In this document: piece after piece, positions 23,470 to 32,644 of the stretch
Layout: every line of letters begins with the position of its first letter
How positions within the stretch are numbered: position 1 is the stretch's first letter
From: Bos javanicus
Lineage: Eukaryota > Chordata > Mammalia > Artiodactyla > Bovidae
Assembly: GCF_032452875.1 (NCBI RefSeq)
Contig: NC_083876.1
Span: forward strand, 21,674,001 to 21,738,000
Reading direction: 5' to 3'
DNA: 64,000 nucleotides
The notes under the pieces: model-generated
What the model saw: only the letters and a program-made list of their open reading frames with translations
Databases searched by the model: none
Told to the model about the DNA's origin: nothing
Translations under genes and position numbers: made by a program

Positions 23470-23605
23470 TGAGCTTCATTTTCCTCCAATGTAATAGGAA
23501 AATAGTAATATGTAGAGATTGTTTTGGTTTGGAGCATTTTTTAGGATTAAAGTAAAGAACATACAGAAACAGATAAAGAGCTTAGCATCCTCTCTGGCAC
23601 AAAGT
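23470..23605 (+). repeat. MIR SINE fragment
   Basis: CTTCATTTTCCTCCAATGTA, GGATTAAAGTAAAGAACAT and AGAGCTTAGCATCCTCTCTG follow the MIR order. Confidence 0.6.
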
Positions 23606-23734
23606 GATGTCACAATATGCAATTTTCAGTGATTTCATTGTTGTCATACTCATCATCTATCATCTTGAATCCTGAAGAAGGTCTGTGCTCCTGGGACTGT
23701 GATTAGGTTGTAACTGTGCCTTGCTTCCACTACA

Positions 23735-23825
23735 ATTTACAGGACTAGACACTCCCTGAGGGCATTACATTTATCTAGAAAGCCAAATATAGGGTTCAGT
23801 AAATATTTATTGAATTCAGCTGAGG
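23735..23825 (+). repeat. L2 LINE 3' terminus
   Basis: CTAGACACTCCCTGAGGGCA and GTTCAGTAAATATTTATTGAA match the L2 3' close. Confidence 0.55.
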
Positions 23826-24041
23826 TTGTAATCAAATGTCTTGCTTAATAACCCACATGATGAGTCATCGTGTTGAGGACAGAGTTAGGGTTACATTTGG
23901 AGATGGCACAAGTCCCATTTCTCTAAAAGTAGGGAAAGAGCAGACTTGGTGTGTTATTTGTCTAGGAAACTGCCCCTCCATCTGAACTGCTGAAGTTACC
24001 ACTGATGATGTCAGAGATTTTTCACAAATACTAAGCACACA

Positions 24042-24164
24042 TCACCGACTTGGTGGACATGAGTTTGAGCAAACTCCAGAAGATGGTGAAAGAAAGGGAA
24101 GCCTGTAGTGCTGCAATCCGTGGGATCACAAAGAGTTGGACACGACTAAGCGACTGAACAACAG
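24042..24164 (+). mobile_element. BovB LINE, 3' terminus
   Basis: CATGAGTTTGAGCAAACTCC, then GGGATCACAAAGAGTTGG and CGACTAAGCGACTGAACAAC. Only about 120 bp remain. It lies tail to tail with the next BovB. Confidence 0.88.
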
Positions 24165-24244
24165 CTAAGCAACTAATATCTGTATCAGATATCTGTAACA
24201 GTAAGCTAATATCTGTATCAAGAGAAGGATGGGTGTGTTTTCTT

Positions 24245-24622
24245 TGTTGTTCAGTTGCTCAGTTGTGTCCGACTCTGCAACCCCATGGATGACAGCACAA
24301 CAGGCTTCTCTGTCCTTCAATATCTCCCAGGGTTTCTCAAACTCATGTCCACTGACTCACTGCTGCCATCCAACCATCTCATCCTCTGCCATCCGCTTCT
24401 CCTCCTGCTCTCAGTCTTTCCCAGCATCAGGGTCTTTTCCAGTGGGTCGGCTCTTCGCATCAGGTGGCTAAAGTATTGGCACTTCAGCTTCAGTATCAGT
24501 CCTTCCAATGAATATTCAGGGTTGATTTCCTTTAGGATGGACTGGTTTGATCTCCTTGCTGTCCAAGGGACTCTGAAGAGCCTTCTCCAGCACCACAGTT
24601 TGAAAGCATTAATTTTTCAGCA
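24245..24622 (-). mobile_element. BovB LINE, 3' part
   Basis: Antisense BovB from TTGTTCAGTTGCTCAGTTG to TTGAAAGCATTAATTTTTC. The antisense strand is open for 131 codons (24255-24650), a recurring by-product of this element. Confidence 0.92.
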
Positions 24623-24624
24623 CG

Positions 24625-26148
24625 TCTTCAGTGTGTCTTCTGGACAATGAGAGACCAAGTACCATATCTGCAAGCTTCAGTTGACTAGAGAATTCCAAAC
24701 ACCTGGAGGTTGAAATCTCTGATTCCATTTTCACGTGGTGGCCATGGCATTGGGCTGATACAGCCACACACACTGAGTGCAAGAAAGTATTTGTTGAGCT
24801 CTTCAGGAAGGCAACCAGTGTGGTGACTGACAAAAGACTATATTATAAAATGAGAAATTCTGTCACTCGCTGTAGAAAACCTCATGGAAACAATTCACAT
24901 TGAAATTTGAGAACCTAGCTATAAAAGCATAATATATTTTCTATTCCATGCTTTGATTAACTTTCAGCAGAGAATAGGAGCTCTAAAATAATCTATAGAA
25001 ACATGAGAACCTGCAAAACAGCCACAACCAGAAGGGAAAAAAGAAGAAAAGAAAACTTATCAGAATATTGGATGAGGTTCAATAAGCCACTCAGAAAAAT
25101 TCATCAATAGGTTCCAAAAAACTAGTATTAAAGAGAATTCATGATTTTTCTCCAGCCCACATGGTTCAAATAAAGAAGTCCCTAGGACTAAGGTCACATA
25201 AATATCATCACAGTCTAGTGGGAAAGAGACCATTTGTCCTTTTGATGCAATGACTGACTTGTTCACATTTGCCTGCTGGATGCTATAATCATCACAGAAA
25301 TCTCAAATGACCACAGGAAGGGAAAACCAGAGGCCTTCACCCTGCTCAGGAAAGACACACCATTTGGCAGGACATAGGCCCCCCCAGGCCACACCGGCAC
25401 TCTGGGCCCATGACCCCTGATGACCACCAGCAGCCACCAAAGGGGGCCTCAGCTCATCTAGACCTCAGGAGTTCATGTGATCTTCATGTTTTGCCTCAGT
25501 GTGGAAATGCATTAGTCTCCTTCCTACCTGCTCACACACTAGACACAATTAAGGCAGCTGAAATGAAGTCTTTGGATTTTTATGGAAAAGTTTTTATTGG
25601 CCATAATAAATACATTCATACAGTAATTTTTGAAAGTACATTATTCTCTCTGTCTAGTTTGCATTTTGCTTATTTTGTCAGGCACGAGAAAAATTCTTCC
25701 TGGCCAAAAAGAGAAGTATTCAAAAAGAAAACATGAAGGGAAAAGAAACAGTTGCGAGAACATTTTATTCAGACCTCTTCCTGAAACTTTATCTGGAAAC
25801 TCATTTTAGAAAACATAACACATAATCAACTAAAAAATTTTAAAGTGACTGGGAATTTTTATTATCAATCCAAATGTCTTGACCAAAACTTTCTCTTCTG
25901 GCTCTATGGCCACATTCTGCACTGACAAATGCTTTTCTTCCCACAGCCTCTCTGGATTTCATGGTGGACAAAGTTATTCCAAGATTTTAGAAATTGGATG
26001 ACTTTTTGGTTCATAATAATTCTGTGAAAAATGCCAGTCTGTGAAAAGAGCAGTGAACTCTGTAATTTCTCCAGTGACTTCTTTTCTTTTGGCCCAAACA
26101 ATTAAATTTTATTGACACCATAGAAATGTTAGTTGCTTACCTGTATTG
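24625..26148. other. Unique stretch, nothing recognised
   Basis: Several frames of 65-108 codons without domains. A C-run occurs near 25379-25386. Confidence 0.45.
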
Positions 26149-26278
26149 CTTAGTGCGGCAGAATGGATAAAGAAGGAAGAAAGCTGGGCTTTGAAATCAA
26201 AGAGGAAATTGAGTTCTAACTCACCCTCACATCAGTGGCATGAAAGTTACATACTCCATTAACAACCCTGAAATCTGG

Positions 26279-26437
26279 TTTCCTTCCCTCCCCTCCCTCC
26301 TTCCCCTCCTTTCCCTTCTCCTCCTCTTTGCTTTTTATCTTCACTGTCTTTCCTCCTTCTCTTCCTTTTTTCCTCCCCTCTCTCTCCCTCTTCTCCCTCC
26401 CTCTCTCCCTTCCTTCCTCTTTCCCTCTCCTTTCCTG
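26279..26437 (+). repeat. Polypyrimidine (C/T) tract
   Basis: About 160 bp of nearly pure C and T with CTCC and TTCC runs, broken mainly near 26328-26350. The Leu/Ser/Pro-rich open frames across it are composition artefacts. Confidence 0.9.
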
Positions 26438-26470
26438 TCTAGCTATGACTATTAATCTATCTATTATCTG

Positions 26471-26632
26471 CTACTGCTGCTGCTGCTTAGTTGCTTCAGT
26501 TCAGTTCAGTTCAGTCACTCAGTCGTGTCCAACTCTTTGCGATGCTATGGACTGTAGCCTGCTAGGCTCTTCTGTCCATGAGATTCTCTAGGCAAGAATA
26601 CTGCAGTGGGTTGCCATGCCTTCCTCCAGGGA
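26471..26632 (-). mobile_element. Bov-A/Bov-tA SINE fragment
   Basis: CTGCTACTGCTGCTGCTGC, then GTTCA repeats and CACTCAGTCGTGTCCAAC, ending at GGTTGCCATGCC. The tRNA-like head is absent. Confidence 0.85.
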
Positions 26633-26733
26633 TCTATTACCTAGCATCCAAATTATCTAGAACTATCTACATCAAAGGACTATTGGGAGGAATAAGAATA
26701 TGAGAAACACTTCAAACAGAGCCTGGAACATCA

Positions 26734-26949
26734 CTGTTGTTGTTGTTTAGTTGCTAAGTCATGTTTGACTCTTTCACAACCCCATGAACTGTAGCCCACC
26801 AGGCTCCTCTGTCCATGGAATTCTCCAGGCAAGAATACTGGAGTAGTTCGCCACTTTTTTTCTCCAAGGGATATTCCTGACCCAGGGATCAAACCTGTGT
26901 CTCCTGAATTGGCAGGAGGATTTTTTACCTCTGAGCCACGTGGAAAGCT
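26734..26949 (-). mobile_element. Bov-tA SINE
   Basis: TGTTGTTGTTTAGTTGCTAAG through the complemented box B (GGGATCAAACCTGTG) to CTGAGCCACGTGGAAAGC. Confidence 0.93.
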
Positions 26950-27060
26950 GAAAGCCCCTGGAATGTGGTAGATCCTCCATAAATGTTAGTTTCTGTTCAT
27001 TCCTCTGTTTTGCCATCTCAGCAACCCCAGTGTGTTGACGTGCAGATCACTTAAGTAGGC

Positions 27061-27255
27061 TTGTCAACACTTTGGTGTGTATCAGAATCATCTGAAACTC
27101 TTGTTAAATCTGGATTCCCTGGCCCCACTCCTGGAAATTTTGATTCAACAGGTCTTGCGGTAGCCTTGAGAATGTGTACTTCTAACAAATCCCCAGGTGA
27201 TCCTGATGCTGCAAGTCCAAGCACATATTTTGAATGTCTTGGACCATTCTAATGG
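27061..27255 (+). repeat. MER5A hAT element
   Basis: TGTATCAGAATCATCTGAAAC, CTTGTTAAATCTGGATTCC, TTGATTCAACAGGTCTTG, CTAACAAATCCCCAGGTGATC: nearly the whole MER5A order. The 63-codon open frame here is not a gene. Confidence 0.85.
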
Positions 27256-27320
27256 ATGGCAAACATATTTCTTCTTGAAACTCTGGATTTAATACATTTC
27301 ACCTGCCTTGACTAATCAAG

Positions 27321-27527
27321 TATTTTGTTGTTGTTTTTATTATTTATTTTTATTTATTTGGTTGCACTGGGTCTCAGTTGCGGCCCACAGGATCTTCAGT
27401 TTTTGTTGCAGCATGCAATATAATTAGCTGCAGCATGTGGGCTCTTGTTCCCCAGCCAGGGATCAAACCTAGGCCCCCTGCATTGGGAGCATGGAGTCTT
27501 AGCCACTGAATCACCAGGGAAGTCCTG
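27321..27527 (-). mobile_element. CHR-type tRNA SINE
   Basis: TTTGGTTGCACTGGGTCTC, complemented box B (GGGATCAAACCTAGG), end CACCAGGGAAGTCC. The 8-bp duplication TAATCAAG flanks it at 27313-27320 and 27528-27535. Confidence 0.88.
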
Positions 27528-27554
27528 TAATCAAGGTAGTTTTAAGAGTTGCAA

Positions 27555-28035
27555 GTCCTCCAAGCGGCATCTAACCTAAACAAGATGTTTGCCCGAGTTG
27601 TTTTCTAGGAGTCAGCTGTGTCTAGTTTGAGCAGAGCTGGTTAAGATAGGATAGGACCATTGACTGTCCAACTGGGCACGTGCAAGTGTTTGGTGACCTT
27701 TTGACATCCATGGGCCACAAACTCCAGCCTCACTCAGAGCAATGTGCAGAGGGCCTATAGCTTAGTTACTCCTCCACAGAATGACAATTACCCCACCTTT
27801 TCCCAATCACCTTTTCCTGTCGCTCCCCATGCCTCCAACACCTGCCCCACCTCATTTCATTATTCTTTATCTCATACATACCCCAAGCCCTTCATATTCT
27901 GGGAGAAGGGTTTGAGTTTGTTCTCTTGTCTCTTGGCTTGGCTGCCTTGTAAATAAACCCTCTTTTTCTGCAAATCTCAGCATCTTAGCATTTTGGCTTG
28001 CTGTGCATGAAAAAGGAACCTGGCTCAGTAAAAAA
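27555..28035 (+). mobile_element. Retroviral-type LTR (approximate edges)
   Basis: LTR-like layout: pyrimidine-rich U3 wording CTCCCCATGCCTCCAACACC, GAGAAGGGTTTGAGTTTG, TTGGCTTGGCTGCCTTGTAA, AATAAA at 27952-27957, GCAAATCTCAGCATCTTAGC, and the end AACCTGGCTCAGTAAA, which resembles the GGTTCGGTAACA close of ruminant LTRs. The left edge is a guess and no internal viral sequence adjoins it. Confidence 0.55.
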
Positions 28036-28384
28036 TCTCTTAGGCCAACTTCAACTGATTGATGTACTCTGTTCGGAGATTCTGAGACTGTGTCAAGCCT
28101 GGGTGAGACTGTGTTTTATTTTATAATTTATTTATTTAAGTGTATTTTATTTATACCATGTTAAGTGAGATTGTGTTTTTGGAGTACTGAGTAGCTCTCA
28201 TCCCCAACTTTTAAATTGAATGTATATCCAGTGCTTTGCTAGGCTTTGATATTAGACATCCTTACTTTTTACTTGTAAGACAGCAGGATCATTTATTATT
28301 AAAGATTTGTTGCTTCTTCATGTTCATTATCCAATTTATGTATATTCATTTATGATCTACTCTTTTAATATTTAATCATTTATT
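28036..28384. other. AT-rich stretch, nothing recognised
   Basis: Contains TTTATTTATTT-rich sequence near 28115-28160. No gene or repeat is assigned. Confidence 0.45.
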
Positions 28385-28475
28385 TTAATTGGAGGATAAT
28401 TACAATATTGTGATGGTTTTTGACATATGTCAACATGAATCGGCCATACACATACATGCACCCCCAGCATATTTC
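28385..28475 (-). mobile_element. L1 LINE 3' terminus, short
   Basis: TTGGAGGATAATTACAATATT and CAACATGAATCGGCCATAC match the same L1 subtype as 14715-14930. Confidence 0.8.
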
Positions 28476-28479
28476 AAGT

Positions 28480-29610
28480 GGATCAGTTCATGGGTCCACT
28501 GCTGCTAAGAATCATTTAATATTGGCTGTTTAATAAAAGAAAGACTGCTATGATAATCATCCTCTGCCAGGTCTAGAGAATTTAATTGATGGTAAAATCA
28601 GTTGTCCCCTCCCAGGGTGTTATTGTGTTTATGAAAATGGATAATCAAAGCTGTTTTGAAGCATCATTCATTCTATGTCTTTTATGTGTGGGAAGTGTCT
28701 TCTTTGAAATAACATGTTTGTGTTGATAGAAATTAATCTGGCACTTGCAAATGTTGCTTTAAGGACAGTGCTGTCAGTTGTTTTTCAGCTTTCTTATGCT
28801 CTTGGGCCACTCATATTGTCATGAACACCACAGAGGGAAATCGTCTCATATTTGCTTTGCTCTGCACCTTACAGAGCTGTCTTTGAGATCAAAGAGATTC
28901 CTGTGTGAGAAGGAGGTCCACGGAGTCCAGGGTGAACAGGCAGCTGATGCCAAACAGGCAGGGGAGTCTGAGTGTGGAGACCAACTTCCAAGTCACCAAA
29001 AATACCTTCAACTGATTTAAGGAAATAAGAATCACAGGATTATAGCATTTTGAAGCCTGGTGGTACCTTAGAGAAAAAGCTAGGCTGACATTTTTATTTC
29101 ACAACTAATTACACTTAAGGAGAGAGAACATACCAGGGCCACCAAGCCAGTTGCAAAATAAAATTTATTAAAATAGTCACAAATAATGTTACCAGAAAGC
29201 CCTAGAGCCCTGGTCCAAGTTAGAGTTTTCCAGAATAAAAATCAGTGACATGTGCACATGTGGAAAGGTTTTGAGACACCGTGTAGAGGAAAAAATCAAG
29301 AGTCAAGGATCCTTTGCAAAATAAATGGATATGAGATTTATCACTATACTCCTTTTACTCATGTCTACATGCAGGGTAAGAACAAATTGGAGAAATAGTC
29401 ACTGGAAAAGCCCTTTCTACTGGGACATCTTTTGTTCCCTTTAGGAACAACCAAAGTGTGTTTGCTTTCTGTGGTGACTTCAGGGAGTTCAAGTCAACAA
29501 AAGACCTATGAAAAGATGACTCTGATCACCAGGAGAACAAAAAGCATTGAGATAGGATTCTTTATAAAAAGGCTAGGAGAAGACAAAGGAGAAATTTTGC
29601 CAAGTTTACA
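28480..29610. other. Unique stretch, nothing certain
   Basis: A pyrimidine tract ending TTACAG at about 28872 looks like a splice acceptor, but the following frame (28778-29020, 80 codons) has no recognisable domain. ATCACAGGATTATAGCATTTT near 29031 hints at a very old DNA-transposon remnant. Confidence 0.4.
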
Positions 29611-29618
29611 CTCTAATC

Positions 29619-29809
29619 CAGCAGTCCCCTACCTTTTTGGCACCAGGGACCAGTTTCATGGAAGACCATGGACGTGGGGGGGATGGTTTCAGTATGATGC
29701 AAGCATTACATTCAGCATTGCATTTATTGTGCACTTTATTTCTATTATTATTACATCAGCTTCACCTCAGGTTGTCAAGCATTAGATCTCGGAGGTTGAG
29801 GACCCCCAG
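29619..29809 (+). mobile_element. Short non-autonomous hAT-like element (copy 1)
   Basis: A 191-bp element starting CAGCAGTCCCCTACC and ending GAGGACCCCCAG, imperfect inverted termini. Inside are TTTTTGGCACCAGGGACC and GTGCACTTTATTTCTATTA. The 8-bp flanks CTCTAATC (29611-29618) and CTCTAGTC (29810-29817) differ at one base. Eight-base duplications are the hAT hallmark. I do not name the family. Confidence 0.85.
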
Positions 29810-29817
29810 CTCTAGTC

Positions 29818-30443
29818 CATGGTGTGGTATTCAGCACTAACTATGGTACCATTGCTGTCTTAACCACAGGACTTAGGATGATGAAATCATGATTCTAAAA
29901 TAGACTTTATCGAAGAAAATACACTGTAGAATTTGGGTCTACAGATTAGAAAAAAATATAGCAAAACTGTTTACTTGTAGTAAAGCTTCAATTGAATACA
30001 CACACAGAGGCAAATGAGGCCCCCAGAATTAACTCAAAACTCTACAGAAGGAAACTCAAATTGTCATATTTACCAGTACAGTGAGTAAATATTTGCCTCC
30101 TTTGCCAGTTGGTGATATAGGTGTTTGAACCATGTAGGTACCTGTTTACTTATAAGGTTTGCATTGATTCCCTGGTTGCTGTGAGAGATGGTCAAAGTTG
30201 ATTTCACGCTCTACATGAAGGGCTCGTATCGCTACTCAGGGAGGAGTAGGTGGCTTATACGAATGAAAGCCTGGGTATTCTCTGTGTGATCAGGTCCTGT
30301 CAGTGTGTGTGTTTGAATCATTTCTAACAAAGTTTGTTTTACTCTAAGTAATCAGGAGTTGTTTTCTTTTTGGATATCACACAGTTTTACCAGGATTCAA
30401 GAGGAGGAAATGATAATATAAAAATAGCTGTTAGGTGCTTTGC
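29818..30443. other. Unique stretch, nothing recognised
   Basis: No open frame above 66 codons and no recognisable repeat apart from a short GT run near 30304. Confidence 0.45.
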
Positions 30444-30453
30444 TGTGTATTCT

Positions 30454-31140
30454 CAGTTCAGTTCAGTCACTCAGTCATGTCCAACTCTTTGCAACCCCAT
30501 GGACTGCAGCATGCCAGGCCTCCTTGTCCATCACCAACTCCCAGAGCTTACTCAAACTCATGTCCATTGAGTCTGTGATGCCATCCAACCATCTCATCCT
30601 CTGTCATTCTCTTCTCCTCCCACCTTCAATCTTTTCAAATGAGTCAGTTCTTTGCATCAGGTGGCCAAAGTATTGGAGTTTCAGCTTCAGCATCAGTCCT
30701 TCCAAAGAATATTCAGGACTGATTTCCTTTAGGATGGACTGGCTGAATCTCCTTGCAGTCCATGGGACTCTCAAGAGTCTTCTCCAACATCACAGTTCAA
30801 AAGCATCAATTCTTCAGCACTCAGCTTTCTTTATAGTCCAACTCTCACATCCATACATGACCACTGGAGAAACCATAGCCTTGACTAGATGGGCCTTTAC
30901 TGGCAAAGTAATGTCTCTGCTTTTAAATATGCTGTCTAGGTTGGTCATAACTTTTCTTCCAAGGAGTAAGCATCTTTTAACTTCATGGCTGCAGTCACCA
31001 TCTGAAGTGATTTTGGAGCCCAAAAAAATAAAGTCTGTCACTGTTTCCACTGTTTACCCATCTATTTGCCATGAAGTGATGGGATTGGATGCCATGATCT
31101 TAGTTTTCTGAATGCTGAGCTTTAAGCCAAACATTCTAGG
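30454..31140 (-). mobile_element. BovB LINE, 3' part with 5' filler
   Basis: Antisense BovB, about 677 bp, from CAGTTCAGTTCAGTCACTC to GCTGAGCTTTAAGCCAA near 31130. It is flanked by a perfect 10-bp duplication TGTGTATTCT (30444-30453 and 31141-31150). Ten extra bases, ACATTCTAGG, sit between the BovB 5' end and the right duplication and copy the flank motif ATTCTAGG. The element has lost about 14 bases near 30630 compared with other copies. A spurious 223-codon frame runs antisense to it (30440-31111). Confidence 0.94.
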
Positions 31141-31279
31141 TGTGTATTCTAGGTGGACTATTTACTACTTCCTAAATATCCACACTCTTCACACCCTTGT
31201 TAATTACTCTATCCTAGCTGCTTAGAAACACCCATAGTTTCCTCAACATTCACTCTTATTTGTCCTTGAAGACCAAAGT

Positions 31280-31847
31280 TCCTTTTTCCTTCTTTTAGTA
31301 TCAGAGAATACTCTATGTATAACATTACAATTGCTTTTCTCATTTAACAAAATATTTCGAGGATTATTCCATACTCCGTTACTCCATATCAGCATATAGT
31401 ATTTTTTAATCCACTGTGGGTTCTCCGTATGATAATCTGCTTGTCTTCTTATTGAAGGATGTTACTTGTGTCCTCTGTGCAGTTACACAAAACCCTGGAA
31501 AGATTGTGAGTATATATCTCTGAACACATGTGAAAGTACATCTAGAAACTGCAGGGTTAATGAACATATTTATGTTAAATTTTGGTAATTATTTCCAAAT
31601 CACTCTATCAAGTTTTGGCCACAATAGGAATAAAGATTTAAACACACCTTTTTGCCCCACACCAGAACCAACCCCTGCTATATAGCTGTTTATCTTTGCC
31701 CATCTGACAAGTAACAAATAGTATCTTATTCCTACCTTGTAGGAATAAGATACTCATAGACAGAGAGTTTGCATCTCTCTGTCTATGACTGAAATTTAAT
31801 TTCATTTTACAGACTTTATAAGGCATTTGTATTCTTTTCAGTTTCTC
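31280..31847 (-). repeat. Old L1 (L1M-type) fragment
   Basis: Antisense L1M order: TTCCATACTCCGTTACTCCA, TGAACACATGTGAAAGTAC, GGTAATTATTTCCAAATCAC, TTTGCCCATCTGACAAGTAA, then TTTGCATCTCTCTG and GACTTTATAAGGCATTTGTA. The stretch 31735-31774 does not belong to the element and forms the hairpins listed next. Confidence 0.65.
31720..31787. repeat. Two perfect hairpins in tandem
   Basis: Hairpin 1: AGTATCTTATTCCTA (31720-31734), loop CCTTG, TAGGAATAAGATACT (31740-31754), 15 of 15 bases paired. Hairpin 2 begins at the next base: CATAGACAGAGAG (31755-31767), loop TTTGCAT, CTCTCTGTCTATG (31775-31787), 13 of 13 paired. The outermost arms match the expected L1 sequence, while the two inner arms are inverted copies of them. 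Confidence 0.97.
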
Positions 31848-31849
31848 CA

Positions 31850-32641
31850 AGCCATCAATAACCTCAGATATGCAGATGACACCATACTTCAGGGAGAAAG
31901 TGAAGAAGAACTAAAGAGCTTCTTGATGAAAGTGAAAGAGGAGAGTGAAAAAGTTGACTTAAAACTCAACATTCAGAAAACTAAGATCATGGCATCTGGT
32001 CCCATCACTTCATGGCAAATAGATGGGGAAACAATGGAAACAGTGACAGACTTTATTTTGGGGGGCTCCAAAATCACTTCAGATGGTGACTGCAGCCATG
32101 AAATTAAAAGATGCTTGCCCCTTGAAAGAAAAGTTATGACCAACCTAGACAGCATATTAAAAAGTAGAGACATTACTTTGCCAACAAAGGTCTGTCTAGT
32201 CAAAGCTTTGGTTTTTCCGGTAGTCATGTATGGATGTGAGAGTTGGACTATAAAGAAAGCTGAGCACCGAATAATTGATGCTTTTGAACTGTGATGTTGG
32301 AGAAGACTCTTAAGAGTCCCTTGGACTGCAAGGAGATCCAACCAGTCATCCTAAAGGAAATCAGTCCTGAATATTCTTTGGAAGGACTGATGCTGAAGCT
32401 TAAACTCCAGTACTTTGGCTACATAATACAAAGAATTGACTCATTTGAAAAGCCCCTTATGCTGGGAAAGATTGAAGGCAGGAGGAGAAGGGGACGACAG
32501 AGAATGAGGTGGTTGGATGGCATCACCGATTAAACAGACATGAGTTCTAGTAAGCTCCGGGAGTTGGTGATGGACAGGGAAGCCTGGCGTGCTGCAGTCC
32601 ATGGGGTTGCAAGGAGTCAGACATGACTGAACTGAACTGAA
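31850..32641 (+). mobile_element. BovB LINE, 3' 790 bp with RT remnant
   Basis: The longest BovB piece here. The open frame 31827-32294 (155 codons) encodes the end of the reverse-transcriptase domain, including the catalytic-core motif LRYADD and then NIQKTKIMASGPITSWQIDG. It stops at a TGA where related copies read TGG (GAACTGTGATG), and a one-base loss follows near 32346 (CAGTCATCC). The RT palm is incomplete and the endonuclease is absent, so it cannot be active. It ends in GACTGAACTGAACTGAA. Confidence 0.95.
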
Positions 32642-32644
32642 ACC

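Larger units (their letters stand above)
26150..27000 (+). repeat. MIR SINE, interrupted
   Basis: MIR-like pieces appear at about 26150-26235 (GGCTTTGAAATCAAAGAG), 26645-26732 (GAAACACTTCAAACAGAGCC) and 26950-27000 (CTCCATAAATGTTAGTTTC). They are separated by a pyrimidine tract and two SINEs. Confidence 0.5.

Noticed and set aside
26240..26591. 71- and 87-codon frames over the pyrimidine tract
   Set aside because: Ser/Pro/Leu runs are a direct result of C/T-only sequence.
27061..27252. 63-codon frame as a small gene
   Set aside because: It coincides with a MER5A element.
30440..31111. 223-codon plus-strand open frame, the longest in the window
   Set aside because: It lies wholly antisense to a BovB element, and the same antisense frame recurs in other BovB copies (24255-24650, 31973-32341, 37435-37893).
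31827..32294. 155-codon frame with a reverse-transcriptase YADD motif as a host gene
   Set aside because: It is the end of the BovB reverse transcriptase, truncated 5', stopped by TGA and followed by a one-base loss.
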